Source: Comamonadaceae bacterium (GTDB taxonomy: Bacteria > Pseudomonadota > Gammaproteobacteria > Burkholderiales > Burkholderiaceae_C). Taken from it: a DNA stretch of 64,000 bases. Both the position numbers and the translations under genes were made by a program. The stretch's first letter is position 1; every line of letters starts with the position of its first letter. Shown here piece after piece: positions 1-8,718 of this stretch. Location: the NCBI GenBank assembly GCA_027484575.1, contig JAIXSQ010000010.1, positions 124,001 through 188,000 on the forward strand, read 5' to 3'. The notes under the pieces are model-generated. The model made no database searches. It saw only the letters and a list, made by a program, of their open reading frames with translations, and was not told the origin of the DNA.

Positions 1-120
1 CTGCGCCTGCGGCCCGGCATGCCGGTGGAGTTGTTCGTGCGCACCGGTGAGCGCACGCTGGCCAGCTACCTGCTCAAGCCCGTGGCCGACCAGTTGCGCA
101 TGGCCCTGCGCGAGGACTGA
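1..120 (+). CDS. HlyD-family type I secretion membrane fusion protein, C-terminal fragment (5' end outside window)
   Basis: Only the last 39 codons are present, read in frame 1 from the window edge to TGA at 118-120. The visible tail has the pattern PGMPVELFVRTGERT followed by SYLLKPVADQL. This is the closing beta strand and C-terminal amphipathic stretch typical of HlyD/PrtE-type periplasmic adaptors, which join an inner-membrane ABC exporter to a TolC-like channel. The rest of the gene, and any ABC partner, lies upstream of the window. It converges on the polysaccharide operon with a gap of only 24 bases, so the two may share termination signals. The family call is fairly safe from the tail; the substrate cannot be inferred. 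Confidence 0.75.
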   Translation: MRLRPGMPVELFVRTGERTLASYLLKPVADQLRMALRED

Positions 121-144
121 GGCCCCGCGCGGCGGGCGCAGCGC

Positions 145-1347
145 TCACAGGGCTTCGCCCACGGCCCACACGCCGGTGATCACGGCGCGCTCCTCGTTCA
201 GCGGCTGCATGCCGGCGCGGCGCCGGCCCCAGTGCCAGCTGCCGTCGGCGGCCTGCCACTGCAGCAGCGCGGCCTCGCAGCGTGCCGCCTGCTGCGCGTC
301 GCCCAGGCGGGCATGCAGGCTGCGCAGCAGGCCGGTGCACACCAGGTCGACATAGGGCGCGTCGCCGGGCAGGAACTTCGCCGCACCCGTGCGCGGGTCG
401 AGGTAGCCGGGCACGTAGGTGCCCTCCAGCGGTTGCAGCCACCGCAGCCAGTCCCGCGCCTGCCCGGTCCGCCCGTAGCGCAGGGTGGCCAGGCTGGCGC
501 GCAGGCCATCGTCGCCCAGCACCGTGTCGCCCCCCCGGTACCACTGCCAGCGGCCGCGGCGCGCGCCGGGCGTGTCGGGCTTCCACAGGGCGTGCCAGGC
601 CCCGTTGTCGGCCTGCCCGGCGGCCAGGAAGTCCGCGGCCCGGACCTCCATGGCGGCCCAGCCGCCCTGCGGGTCCAACCCGTCCACCTCGGCCAGCGCG
701 GCCAGCCAGAGGAACTCGACCGTCGTGTGGATCGCGTTGTCGTAGGCGCCGTCGGCCGTCATGTAGTGCATGGGCGGGCCCGGGTTGCTCGCCCACAGCC
801 CGTGGCGCTGGCCATCGAACAGCGTGCCCCGCATCCAGCGCGCGATGCGCAGCGCGGCCTCGGCATGGTCACCGCGGCCCGTGACCCGGGCGGTGCGGGC
901 CAGCGCGGCCATGCACAGGAGGTTGTCGCCCGCGTAGAACGCGGTGCCGGGCACCCAGCCATCGCCGCGGGCGGGCAGTTCGCTGGGCAGGCCGCCGTGC
1001 ACGCGGGCGGGCAGCAGGCGCTCGACCTCGCGCTGCCAGTGCAGCAGGCCGGCGGCGATGCGGTCGGCCCGCGCGACGTCGCCGACCGACAGCGCCCACA
1101 GCGCCACGTCGGCGCTGGCCAGCGGGGACAGGGCCGAGGCGTGGACACCGCCCGCATGCGCCATGTACGGCAGGAGGCCGCGCGCCGCTGGCCGTTCGAG
1201 GGTGTCCAGCCAGGCGCGGAACCGGGCCCGGGCCCGGGCCAGCGGCGTGTCGGAAGGCGGCCCGGCAACGGCCGTGGCGCCGGCGGCAGGCAGCGCCGCT
1301 GCGAGCAGGGCCAGCCCGAGAGGGCGCGCGACGTCGCGGCGCCTCAT
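145..1347 (-). CDS. exported alpha/alpha-toroid (six-hairpin-like) protein, possible polysaccharide hydrolase or lyase
   Basis: The 400-residue protein has a basic start (MRRRDVARP) and a hydrophobic, Ala-rich signal peptide to about residue 25, so it is probably periplasmic or secreted. The body shows repeated helical hairpins rich in aromatic, Asp and Gly residues (AFYAGDNLLCMAALART, AYDNAIHTTVEFLWLAALAE). This pattern fits the (alpha/alpha)6 barrels of glycoside hydrolases and polysaccharide lyases. I do not recognise a named family or catalytic residues. Its ATG overlaps the TGA of the upstream glycosyltransferase (ATGA), so it is translationally coupled as the last gene of the locus. By analogy with other synthase-dependent exopolysaccharide operons it may trim or degrade the polymer in the periplasm; that role is inference. 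Confidence 0.55.
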   Translation of the reverse strand: MRRRDVARPLGLALLAAALPAAGATAVAGPPSDTPLARARARFRAWLDTLERPAARGLLPYMAHAGGVHASALSPLASADVALWALSVGDVARADRIAAGLLHWQREVERLLPARVHGGLPSELPARGDGWVPGTAFYAGDNLLCMAALARTARVTGRGDHAEAALRIARWMRGTLFDGQRHGLWASNPGPPMHYMTADGAYDNAIHTTVEFLWLAALAEVDGLDPQGGWAAMEVRAADFLAAGQADNGAWHALWKPDTPGARRGRWQWYRGGDTVLGDDGLRASLATLRYGRTGQARDWLRWLQPLEGTYVPGYLDPRTGAAKFLPGDAPYVDLVCTGLLRSLHARLGDAQQAARCEAALLQWQAADGSWHWGRRRAGMQPLNEERAVITGVWAVGEAL

Positions 1348-2723
1348 CGGGCGGGCAGTGGCGCTGCGGCCTTGTGGGGGGTGTGGAAGATCCAGTCGCG
1401 CCGGCGCAGCGACAGGGCGGCCAGCAGGATCGCGTGGGTCCAGACCAGCAGCGACACCAGCAATGCCGCGACAGCCTCGCCCAGCGCGGTGGCCAGCGTG
1501 CCGCGCGTGGCCCGGCCCTGCTCGAGCAGGCTGGCCAGGGCCGGCAGCACCAGCAGGTACAGCAGGCCCAGCAAGGTGCCGGCGACCACCCACGCGGCGC
1601 TCGCCGGGTGGAAGCTGCCCGCGCCTGCCGCGATCAGCGGCACCGCCAGCAGCAGCCAGGCGGTGGACAGGAACAGCGCCAGCGGGAACAGGTAGTAGAG
1701 CGCCAGCTCGGCGGGCCGCAGCGAGCGTTCGCGCACCGCCTGCGCCAGCAGGGGCCGCACGTACAGCAGCCCGGTGTGGAAGTGACCGACCATCCAGCGC
1801 ACCCGCTGGCGGATGGCGATGGCGACCTGGTCGGGCTTCTCGTCGTAGAACACCGCCTCGTCCACCCAGGTCACGCCGGCGCCATGGTGCAGTTGCAGCA
1901 GCGCATTGCACTCGATGTCCTCGGTCTGCGTGCGCACCAGGGGCCAGATCGCCTGGAACAGCCGCGCCTGCACGGCGAAGCCGGTGCCGCACAGCAGCGC
2001 GCTGCCCAGCAGCCAGCTGCGGCCCACGCTGTAGAACATGGAAGACGCGCGATAGGCCGCGCGGATGCCGGTGGACACCAGGTTGTCCGACGACGTCAGC
2101 GGCTGGTGGTTGCCCTGCAGCGCCGGCGCGCCGGTGGCCTGGATGCGGCGGTCGAGCGCCCTCAGGAAGCCGGGCACGACCAGGTTGTCGGCGTCGAAGA
2201 CGACGATGTAGGCGTCCTCGGGCACCTCGGTGTGGGCCAGCAGCTCGGCGATGGCGGCCGACTTGCCGATGCCCTGGCGTGCGGTCTCGTACACCCGCGC
2301 TCCCAGGGCACGGGCGCGCGCGGCCGTGCCGTCGCGGCCGTTGCAGGCCACGTGCACGCACACGAGGTCGGCGGGATAGTCCTGTGCCAGCAACGAGCCC
2401 ACCGAGTTGGCGATCACCCGTTCCTCGTTGTAGGCCGGCACCACGACCACGAAGCGCGTGCAGGGCTCCGTGCCGCCCTGGCCGCACCCCGGCGGGTCGG
2501 CCGGCCGCCGCCACCGGCGCAGCAGGCCGGCACCCATGAACAGCAGCGCGGGCGCGACGGCCACCGCGGTGGCGAACGCCCACACCAGCAGCGTCGGCGT
2601 GGCCACGTCGATGTGCAGGCCGGGCCGTGCCTGACGGGCGAGGGCGACGGCCGCGAACAGCAGCACGAACAGCGCGGGCAGGAAGAGCATCCAGCGGTGG
2701 TGGACGAGGAGCCAGTGCGTCAT
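1344..2723 (-). CDS. processive family 2 glycosyltransferase (membrane polysaccharide synthase, YaiP/PgaC-like)
   Basis: This 459-residue membrane glycosyltransferase should polymerise a sugar nucleotide on the cytoplasmic face and move the chain across the inner membrane. Two N-terminal membrane helices (about 12-30 and 43-68) precede a GT-A domain with PAYNEE (96-101), FDADN (acidic pair D177/D179), TED (267-269, catalytic base) and QRVRW (306-310, the QxxRW acceptor/processivity motif). Further hydrophobic helices follow from about 343 to the C terminus. D, DxD, TED and QxxRW together are the hallmark of processive GT2 synthases such as BcsA, PgaC, NodC and HasA. There is no PilZ domain. 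It is flanked by a YaiO-like barrel and wecB, recalling the E. coli yaiO/yaiP neighbourhood. The sugar is unproven; UDP-ManNAc or UDP-GlcNAc is likely from context. Confidence 0.85.
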   Translation of the reverse strand: MTHWLLVHHRWMLFLPALFVLLFAAVALARQARPGLHIDVATPTLLVWAFATAVAVAPALLFMGAGLLRRWRRPADPPGCGQGGTEPCTRFVVVVPAYNEERVIANSVGSLLAQDYPADLVCVHVACNGRDGTAARARALGARVYETARQGIGKSAAIAELLAHTEVPEDAYIVVFDADNLVVPGFLRALDRRIQATGAPALQGNHQPLTSSDNLVSTGIRAAYRASSMFYSVGRSWLLGSALLCGTGFAVQARLFQAIWPLVRTQTEDIECNALLQLHHGAGVTWVDEAVFYDEKPDQVAIAIRQRVRWMVGHFHTGLLYVRPLLAQAVRERSLRPAELALYYLFPLALFLSTAWLLLAVPLIAAGAGSFHPASAAWVVAGTLLGLLYLLVLPALASLLEQGRATRGTLATALGEAVAALLVSLLVWTHAILLAALSLRRRDWIFHTPHKAAAPLPAR

Positions 2724-2783
2724 GGTTGGGAGGCGGGGCGATCGATGGGGGCCGCGGGCGCGCGGCCCGCGGGGCGGAGAACG

Positions 2784-3596
2784 TCAGAACCGCACGTTGA
2801 TCCCGGCGCTGTAGGCGTCGGGTGCGTAGTAGTGGCCCGGCGTGCCGACGCGGTCGAGCGTGATGCGTTCGCCCCGCACGAACAGCGACACCGCCGGCGT
2901 CAGCTGGTGCCACACACCCAGGGCGTAGCGCCGGCCCTCGAAGTCGGTGGCGGTCACGCCAGGGCCGAGCGGGATCGTGAACTTGCGCCGGCTCTCGTCC
3001 AGGGCGAACAGCTCGACCTGCCAGCCCGGCGCGACGGTCTGGCGCAGCGTGACCGAGTGGCGCCAGCCGCCGCCGCTGCCGGACTGCTCGCGCCGCAGCC
3101 ACAGCGCGCCGTCCGCCCACGAGACGGTCGGGCCGAAGGACCAGAACGTCTCCGTGCCGGTGGTGAAGCGGCGCGTGCCCACGCCGAGGTTCAGGTCCAC
3201 GTTGGTGGGCCCCAGGCGGCCGGCCTTCCAGCCGAACTCCTGGTACAGCGCCCGGTCGACGAACAGGGTGTTCTCGTTCGTGAACCCGACCCGTGTCAGG
3301 CCGTAGAAGGCGCTGCCGATGTCGTAGGTGAAGATCCCTTCGGCCGACTCGCCCTGCGTGGACGGGCTGCCGCCCCGAGCTTCCTGGCGGCGGTGTTCCA
3401 GCCGCAGGGTGCTGCGCACGCCGGCGGCCGACGGCAGGACCAGCCCGAACTGCACGTGGTCGATGGCACCGAAGCCGCCATAGGCCTCGACGCGGCCGAC
3501 CTCCACGCCGGCCTCCATGGGCGCGGGCTGTGCCAGGGCGGTGAGGCTGCAGGCTGCCAGGGCGGCGGACAGGATCGTTGCCGTGCGGGTCGTCAT
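2784..3596 (-). CDS. YaiO-family outer-membrane beta-barrel protein
   Basis: The 270-residue protein has a clear signal peptide (hydrophobic stretch ending LTALAQ, about residue 22) and then alternating hydrophobic/polar strands. It ends in a C-terminal Phe (SAGINVRF), the usual BAM-recognised terminus of outer-membrane barrels. Repeated aromatic strand patterns such as FWSFGPTVSW and RRYALGVWHQL fit the YaiO family. The start at 3596 was chosen because GAGGAGGAGAACCG lies directly ahead of it; a longer in-frame start at 3653 would give an unlikely N-terminal extension. It lies between wecB (53 bp upstream) and the GT2 synthase. Related exopolysaccharide exporters carry TPR repeats before the barrel; none is present here. 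It probably acts as the outer-membrane port for the polymer (inference). Confidence 0.75.
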   Translation of the reverse strand: MTTRTATILSAALAACSLTALAQPAPMEAGVEVGRVEAYGGFGAIDHVQFGLVLPSAAGVRSTLRLEHRRQEARGGSPSTQGESAEGIFTYDIGSAFYGLTRVGFTNENTLFVDRALYQEFGWKAGRLGPTNVDLNLGVGTRRFTTGTETFWSFGPTVSWADGALWLRREQSGSGGGWRHSVTLRQTVAPGWQVELFALDESRRKFTIPLGPGVTATDFEGRRYALGVWHQLTPAVSLFVRGERITLDRVGTPGHYYAPDAYSAGINVRF

Positions 3597-3649
3597 CGGT
3601 TCTCCTCCTCGGGGTTGTCGAACGGAATCGGTGCGCCGCTGCGCGCGGC

Positions 3650-4837
3650 TCAACAGGTCGCGGTGTCGGCCGTGGGGCGCAGGTCCCGCCTGGCGGCGGC
3701 TTCGTGAAGGTCAGGGGCGGCCGGTGCCGGCAGGACCTGGCGGGCGATGGTCGCGACGATACGTTCGGCCGCCAGGCCGTCGCCATAGGGCGAGACCCCA
3801 CGTGCCATCCGCGCGTAGGCCGCCGGGCTGTCCAGCAGGTGGCGGGCCTGGTGGACGATGGTCTCGTAGTGCGCGCCCACCAGGCGCACCACGCCTTCCT
3901 CCACCGCCTCGGGCCGCTCGGTCTCCTCGCGCAGCACCAGCACCGGCTTGGCCAGGGCAGGCGCCTCTTCCTGCACGCCGCCCGAGTCGCTGATGATCAG
4001 ATGGGCCCGCTTCATCGCGGTCACGAAGGGGGCGTAGTCCAGCGGCTCGCACAGGTGCACGTTGGGAAGCCCCGCCAGGGCGGCATGCGCGACGTCGCGC
4101 ACGTTCGGGTTGGGGTGCACGGGCCACAGGAAGGCGTCGCCCGGGTAGTCCAGCGCCAGCGTGCGGATCGCCCGGCAGACCTCGGCGAAGGGGGCGCCGA
4201 AGTTCTCCCGCCGGTGTGCGGTGACCAGGACCATGCGCCGGCCGGGGGCGAGGTCCACCGGCAGGGGGGCATCACGCTTGGCGGCGGTCGCCAGCAGGGC
4301 GTCGATGACGGTGTTGCCCGTGACGAAGATCTGCGCCGGATCCACCCCCTCGCGCAGCAGGTTGGCGCGCGCGCCCTGCGTGGGCGCGAAGTGCCAGCGC
4401 GCCAGCTTGCCGGCGATGACGCGGTTGGCCTCTTCCGGGAACGGATTGCCCAGGTCCCCGGTGCGCAGCCCGGCCTCGACATGGCCGAACGCCAGCCGAC
4501 GGTAGAAGCAGGCCATGGCGACGGCCATCACGGTCGTGGTGTCCCCCTGGGCCAGCACCACGTCGGGCGCCTCGTCGCGCAGCACCGCGTCCAGGCTGCT
4601 GAGCAGGCGCGAGGTGAGGTCGGCCAGGGCCTGGTTGGGCCGCATCATGTCGAGGTCGACGTCCGGCACGATGCCGAACTCGTCCAGCACCTGGTCGAGC
4701 ATCTGGCGATGCTGGGCCGTGGCCAGCACGCGGCAACGCAGCCCCGGGTGCCGGCGTGCCGCCAGGATGACCGGCGCCATCTTCACGGCTTCGGGCCGTG
4801 TTCCCACCACACACAGAACGGTCGCTGGCTCGCGCAT
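3650..4837 (-). CDS. wecB: non-hydrolysing UDP-N-acetylglucosamine 2-epimerase
   Basis: This 395-residue cytosolic enzyme interconverts UDP-GlcNAc and UDP-ManNAc. Family signatures are visible in order: GTRPEAVKMAP at the N terminus, AQGDTTTVMA, HVEAGLRTGD, FPEEANR, TGNTVID, VTAHRRENFG, HPNPNVRD, SDSGGVQEEAP and LREETERPEA. Length is slightly above the E. coli enzyme because of an extra C-terminal tail. The start at 4837 is preferred because GGGAG sits 8 bases ahead; an ATG five codons earlier is possible but lacks a good ribosome site. It is the first gene of the minus-strand polysaccharide locus and probably supplies UDP-ManNAc to the downstream synthase, although it could also serve a lipopolysaccharide or antigen pathway. 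Confidence 0.92.
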   Translation of the reverse strand: MREPATVLCVVGTRPEAVKMAPVILAARRHPGLRCRVLATAQHRQMLDQVLDEFGIVPDVDLDMMRPNQALADLTSRLLSSLDAVLRDEAPDVVLAQGDTTTVMAVAMACFYRRLAFGHVEAGLRTGDLGNPFPEEANRVIAGKLARWHFAPTQGARANLLREGVDPAQIFVTGNTVIDALLATAAKRDAPLPVDLAPGRRMVLVTAHRRENFGAPFAEVCRAIRTLALDYPGDAFLWPVHPNPNVRDVAHAALAGLPNVHLCEPLDYAPFVTAMKRAHLIISDSGGVQEEAPALAKPVLVLREETERPEAVEEGVVRLVGAHYETIVHQARHLLDSPAAYARMARGVSPYGDGLAAERIVATIARQVLPAPAAPDLHEAAARRDLRPTADTATC

Positions 4838-4885
4838 GTGATCGACTCCCATCCCTGTTGTTTCCGTGACGGATACGGTCGACAC

Positions 4886-4908
4886 ATTATGTTGCGCACC
4901 CTTTGCGC
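4886..4908 (-). promoter_or_regulatory. candidate promoter -10 and overlapping direct repeat upstream of wecB
   Basis: On the minus strand CATAAT (4891-4886) matches five of six bases of the sigma-70 -10 consensus and would start transcription about 40 bases before the wecB ATG. Immediately upstream a direct repeat GCGCAA-AGGGT-GCGCAA (read on the minus strand, 4908-4892) fills the -10/-35 spacer, where a regulator could bind. No convincing -35 hexamer is present, so the promoter may be weak or activator-dependent. This short AT-rich patch stands out in an otherwise GC-rich gap of about 200 bases. Confidence 0.35.
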
Positions 4909-5044
4909 CGTGGGGTGCCAGGCAGCCGCGCGCACGAGCCCATCGATGGCGCTGGTGCACCTGCAGCACACGGCTGTGCCAGAGGGAAAAGGGGCGCGCT
5001 GCGGGCCACCGCGCGACCCCGAGCCGGGGGCCGCGCGACGCGTG

Positions 5045-7960
5045 TCACTGGCCCAAACGGGCCAGTTGCGCGCGGATCTTGTCGAGCTTGTCGCTGAACT
5101 CGTCGATGCGCTTGTGCTCCTGCTCGATCACGGCCGGCGGAGCCTTGGCGACGAAGGCCTCGTTGGCCAGCTTGCCGCGGGCCTTGGCCACCTCGCCTTC
5201 CAGGCGCGCGGCTTCCTTGCCCAGGCGCGCCTTCTCGGCGGCGACGTCGATCTCCATGTACAGGCACAGGCGGGCGTCGCCCACCACGGCCACCGGGGCG
5301 GCCTGGGCCGCCGCGGCCCAGGCGGGCTCGTCGTCGAACACCTTGACCTCGGCCAGCTTGGCCAGCGCCTGCAGCACCGGCGCGGCCTCGCGCAGGAAGG
5401 CGGCATCGCCCACCGCGTACAGCGGCAGCCGGGTCGCCGGCGACACGCCCATCTCGCCGCGCAGCTGGCGGCAGGCGTCGACCAGCGCCTTGAGGCGGTC
5501 GACGTGCGCGATGGCGGCCGGATCGATCTTGGACGGCTGCGCCTCGGGGTAGCGCGCGATCGCCACCGACTCGCCGGCCAGGCCGGCGACGGGCGCGACC
5601 TTCTGCCACAGCTCCTCGGTGATGAACGGGATCACCGGGTGGGCCAGCCGCAGGATGGCCTCGAGCGTGCGGATCAGGGTGCGGCGGGTGGCGCGCGCGG
5701 CGGCCAGGTCGCCGGCCGCCTGCGCCTCGCGCAGCTGCACCTTGGCGATCTCCAGGTACCAGTCGCAGTACTCGTTCCAGACGAAGTCGTAGATCGCGTT
5801 GGCGACGTTGTCGAGGCGGTAGTCGGCGAAGCCCTGCGCCACCGCCGCCTCGGCCTGCTGCAGCAGCGACGCGATCCAGCGGTCGGCCTGCGAGAAGCGC
5901 ATGTAGCCATGCGCCGGGCCTGCCGGGCTGGCCACCCGACCTTCGGCATCGAAGGTCGGCCCCGCGCATTCTTCCTTGGTGTGCTCCTTCAGGCCGCAGT
6001 CCTGGCCCTCGCAGTTCATCAGCACGAACAGCGAGGCGTTCCAGAGCTTGTTGCAGAAGTTGCGGTAGCCCTCGCAGCGCTTGCTGTCGAAGTTGATGCT
6101 GCGCCCCAGCGAGGCCAGCGAGGCGAAGGTGAAGCGCAGCGCGTCGGCGCCGTAGGCCGGGATGCCCTCGGGGAATTCCTTCTCGGTGGCCTTGCGCACC
6201 TGCGGCGCCGTCTCGGGCTTGCGCAGGCCGGTGGTGCGCTTGTCCAGCAGCGGCGGCAGCGCGATGCCGTCGATCAGGTCCACCGGGTCGAGTACGTTGC
6301 CCTCGGACTTGGACATCTTCTTGCCCTGCGCATCGCGCACCAGGCCGTGGATGTACACGTCGCGGAACGGCACCTGGCCGGTGAAGTGCGTGGTCATCAT
6401 GATCATCCGGGCGACCCAGAAGAAGATGATGTCGTAGCCGGTGACCAGCACCGACGAGGGCAGGTACAGCGACAGGTCCTTCGTCTGCGCGGGCCAGCCC
6501 AGCGTGGAGAAGGGCACCAGCGCCGAGGAGTACCAGGTGTCCAGCACGTCCTCGTCGCGGCGCAGCGCCTTGCCGGGGGCCTGGGCCTGCGCGTCGGCCT
6601 CGCTGCGCGCCACGTAGACGGTGCCGTCCTCGTCGTACCAGGCCGGGATCTGGTGGCCCCACCAGAGCTGGCGCGAGATGCACCAGTCCTGGATGTTGTT
6701 CATCCACTGGTTGTACGTGTTGACCCAGTTCTCCGGCACGAAGCGCACCTGGCCCGACTGCACGGCGTCGATGGCCTTCTGCGCGATCGACTTGCCGGTT
6801 GCGTCCTGCGGGCTGACCTTGGTCATCGCGACGAACCACTGGTCGGTCAGCATGGGCTCGACCACCTGGCCGGTGCGGGCGCAGCGCGGCACCATCAGCT
6901 TGTGCTTCCTGGTCTCGACCAGCAGGCCGCGGGCCTCGAGGTCGGCCACCACCTGCTTGCGGGCGACGAAGCGGTCCAGGCCGCGGTAGGCGGCCGGTGC
7001 CTGCTCGTTGATCTTCGCGTCGAGCGTGAGCACGCCGATCACCGGCAGGCCGTGGCGCTGGCCGACCGCGTAGTCGTTGTGGTCGTGCGCCGGCGTGACC
7101 TTGACCACGCCCGTGCCGAAGGCGCGGTCGACGTAGGCGTCGGCGATCACCGGGATCGTGCGGTCGCACAGCGGCAGCTGCACCTGCCGGCCCACCAGGT
7201 GCGCATAGCGCTCGTCCTCGGGGTGGACCATCACCGCCACGTCGCCCAGCAGGGTCTCGGGGCGGGTGGTGGCGACCACCAGCTGGCCGCTGCCGTCGGC
7301 TAGCGGGTAGGCGATGTGCCAGAGGAAGCCGTCCTCCTCCTCGCTCTCGACCTCCAGGTCGCTGACCGCCGTCTTGAGCTGCGGGTCCCAGTTGACCAGC
7401 CGCTTGCCGCGGTAGATCAGGCCCTGCTCGTACAGGCGCACGAAGGTCTCGGTCACCACGTGCGAGAGGTTTTCGTCCATGGTGAAGTACTCGTGCGCCC
7501 AGTCCACGCTGGCGCCCATGCGGCGCATCTGGGTGGTGATGGTGTTGCCGGACTTCTCCTTCCACTCCCACACGCGGGCGACGAAGTTCTTGCGGCCCAG
7601 GTCGTGGCGGCTCGTGCCCTGTTCCTGCAGCTGGCGCTCCACCACGATCTGGGTGGCGATGCCCGCGTGGTCGGTGCCGGGCACCCACAGGGTGTTGTGG
7701 CCGCGCATGCGGTGCCAGCGCGTCAGGCTGTCCATGATCGTCTGGTTGAACGCATGGCCCATGTGCAGCGTGCCCGTCACGTTGGGCGGCGGCAGCTGGA
7801 TGGCGAAGGACCCGGCGTCGTCCTTGGGGGCACCGGTGCCGCGCCAGCCGGCGGCGGCGTAGCCGCGCTGCTCCCAGTGCGGGCCCCAGCGCGCCTCGAT
7901 GGCGTGCGGCTCGAAGGACTTGGGCAGGCTGGACAGAAGGGGTTGGTCGGGGTTGCTCAC
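5045..7960 (-). CDS. valS: valyl-tRNA synthetase
   Basis: This 971-residue class I aminoacyl-tRNA synthetase charges tRNA-Val in the cytosol. The HIGH-type signature appears as HMGH at 66-69 within [15 protein letters not shown], and the second signature [18 protein letters not shown] at about residue 550. The CP1 editing domain lies between ([10 protein letters not shown] start, [19 protein letters not shown] editing pocket). The C terminus is a charged helical arm ([24 protein letters not shown]), as in bacterial ValRS. The frame stays open far upstream, but MSNPDQPLL gives the normal family length and abuts a divergent intergenic region. It is a stand-alone essential gene with no visible T-box. 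Confidence 0.98.
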   Translation of the reverse strand: MSNPDQPLLSSLPKSFEPHAIEARWGPHWEQRGYAAAGWRGTGAPKDDAGSFAIQLPPPNVTGTLHMGHAFNQTIMDSLTRWHRMRGHNTLWVPGTDHAGIATQIVVERQLQEQGTSRHDLGRKNFVARVWEWKEKSGNTITTQMRRMGASVDWAHEYFTMDENLSHVVTETFVRLYEQGLIYRGKRLVNWDPQLKTAVSDLEVESEEEDGFLWHIAYPLADGSGQLVVATTRPETLLGDVAVMVHPEDERYAHLVGRQVQLPLCDRTIPVIADAYVDRAFGTGVVKVTPAHDHNDYAVGQRHGLPVIGVLTLDAKINEQAPAAYRGLDRFVARKQVVADLEARGLLVETRKHKLMVPRCARTGQVVEPMLTDQWFVAMTKVSPQDATGKSIAQKAIDAVQSGQVRFVPENWVNTYNQWMNNIQDWCISRQLWWGHQIPAWYDEDGTVYVARSEADAQAQAPGKALRRDEDVLDTWYSSALVPFSTLGWPAQTKDLSLYLPSSVLVTGYDIIFFWVARMIMMTTHFTGQVPFRDVYIHGLVRDAQGKKMSKSEGNVLDPVDLIDGIALPPLLDKRTTGLRKPETAPQVRKATEKEFPEGIPAYGADALRFTFASLASLGRSINFDSKRCEGYRNFCNKLWNASLFVLMNCEGQDCGLKEHTKEECAGPTFDAEGRVASPAGPAHGYMRFSQADRWIASLLQQAEAAVAQGFADYRLDNVANAIYDFVWNEYCDWYLEIAKVQLREAQAAGDLAAARATRRTLIRTLEAILRLAHPVIPFITEELWQKVAPVAGLAGESVAIARYPEAQPSKIDPAAIAHVDRLKALVDACRQLRGEMGVSPATRLPLYAVGDAAFLREAAPVLQALAKLAEVKVFDDEPAWAAAAQAAPVAVVGDARLCLYMEIDVAAEKARLGKEAARLEGEVAKARGKLANEAFVAKAPPAVIEQEHKRIDEFSDKLDKIRAQLARLGQ

Positions 7961-8079
7961 CGCCCGATTTTAGGTGGCGGGCCGCGGGCCCCTCGGGGAT
8001 TACCCGTGCCCGCTCGCGCGGGCCGCGGGCCCGCCACTGGAGAGTAGCCGGCCTCAATGGGGTGGATTGAGCCCGGCTA

Positions 8080-8110
8080 TTGGACGTGAAAAAGTTCGCA
8101 TGGCTAGAGT
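8080..8110 (+). promoter_or_regulatory. weak candidate promoter for the rubrerythrin module
   Basis: In the 220-base gap between divergent valS and the rubrerythrin gene, TTGGAC (8080-8085) and TAGAGT (8105-8110) resemble -35 and -10 hexamers separated by a long 19-base spacer. An A-rich patch (GTGAAAAAGTT) sits between them, unusual for this genome. The rest of the gap holds nothing I can interpret. Spacing is suboptimal, so confidence is low. Confidence 0.25.
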
Positions 8111-8180
8111 GCAGCGGTCGCCGGGACGGGCGTTCCGGGGCACGCAGGCTCACGTTCAACCCACTGCAAGGAGCATGTCC

Positions 8181-8603
8181 ATGGCTACCCTCAAGGGATC
8201 GAAGACGGAAGAGAACCTCAAGGCCGCCTTCGCGGGCGAATCGCAGGCCAACCGCCGCTACCTGTACTTCGCGAACAAGGCCGACGTCGAGGGCCAGAAC
8301 GACGTGGCGGCGCTGTTCCGATCGACCGCCGAGGGCGAGACCGGCCATGCCCACGGCCACCTGGAGTGGCTGGAGCAGTGCGGCGACCCGGCCACCGGCC
8401 TGCCCATCGGCAGCACCCGCGACAACCTCAAGGCCGCCGTGGCCGGCGAGACCCACGAGTACACCGACATGTACCCGGGCATGGCCAAGACCGCGCGCGA
8501 CGAGGGCTTCGACGAGGTCGCCGACTGGTTCGAGACCCTGGCCAAGGCCGAGCGCTCGCACGCCAACCGCTACCAGAAGGCGCTCAACGAGCTGGTCGAC
8601 TGA
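8181..8603 (+). CDS. rubrerythrin-type ferritin-like di-iron protein (no rubredoxin domain)
   Basis: The 140-residue four-helix-bundle protein carries Glu/His di-iron ligand motifs: [59 protein letters not shown] and [15 protein letters not shown]. Rubrerythrins reduce hydrogen peroxide. The C-terminal CxxC rubredoxin domain of classical rubrerythrins is missing, so electrons must come from another protein. I chose the ATG at 8181 because AAGGAG lies 7 bases ahead; the ATG two codons earlier (8175) sits only one base after that site. It is followed by an Fe-S CCG-domain protein and DUF3501, a conserved betaproteobacterial trio in which the Fe-S protein may be the electron donor (inference). 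Confidence 0.9.
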   Translation: MATLKGSKTEENLKAAFAGESQANRRYLYFANKADVEGQNDVAALFRSTAEGETGHAHGHLEWLEQCGDPATGLPIGSTRDNLKAAVAGETHEYTDMYPGMAKTARDEGFDEVADWFETLAKAERSHANRYQKALNELVD

Positions 8604-8620
8604 CCCACCGGAGCACCCCC

Positions 8621-8641
8621 GAAGCGGCTGCCGGCCGCTTC
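8621..8641 (+). terminator. hairpin between rubrerythrin and the CCG protein (attenuator or terminator-like)
   Basis: GAAGCGGC (8621-8628), loop TGCCG, and GCCGCTTC (8634-8641) form a perfect 8-bp stem 17 bases after the rubrerythrin stop. There is no T tract, so full Rho-independent termination is doubtful. It could lower read-through or stabilise the upstream message so that rubrerythrin is made in excess over the downstream genes. Confidence 0.4.
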
Positions 8642-8718
8642 ACCTCGGAGGGGGCGCCACCAGCGGCCCGGCGAACCCGGTGCCGCGGTGGCCCGCGCGA
8701 AGAACACAGGAGAGTTGC

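Noticed and set aside
3597-3653. Earlier start for the YaiO-like protein at 3653
   Set aside because: It would place a charged extension before the signal peptide; a strong ribosome site precedes the ATG at 3596.
4838-5044. Search for a T-box, riboswitch or small RNA around valS/wecB
   Set aside because: The gap is short and lies downstream of valS. I could not draw a conserved riboswitch core or a tRNA-like structure.
4887-8561. Very long open frames (over 1000 codons) opposite or out of frame with valS, wecB, the 1291-residue oxidoreductase, ubi, cph and other genes
   Set aside because: GC-rich codon use removes stop codons from shadow frames. Their translations are Arg/Ala/Pro/Gly-rich with no domain pattern, while the opposing frames encode clear enzymes.
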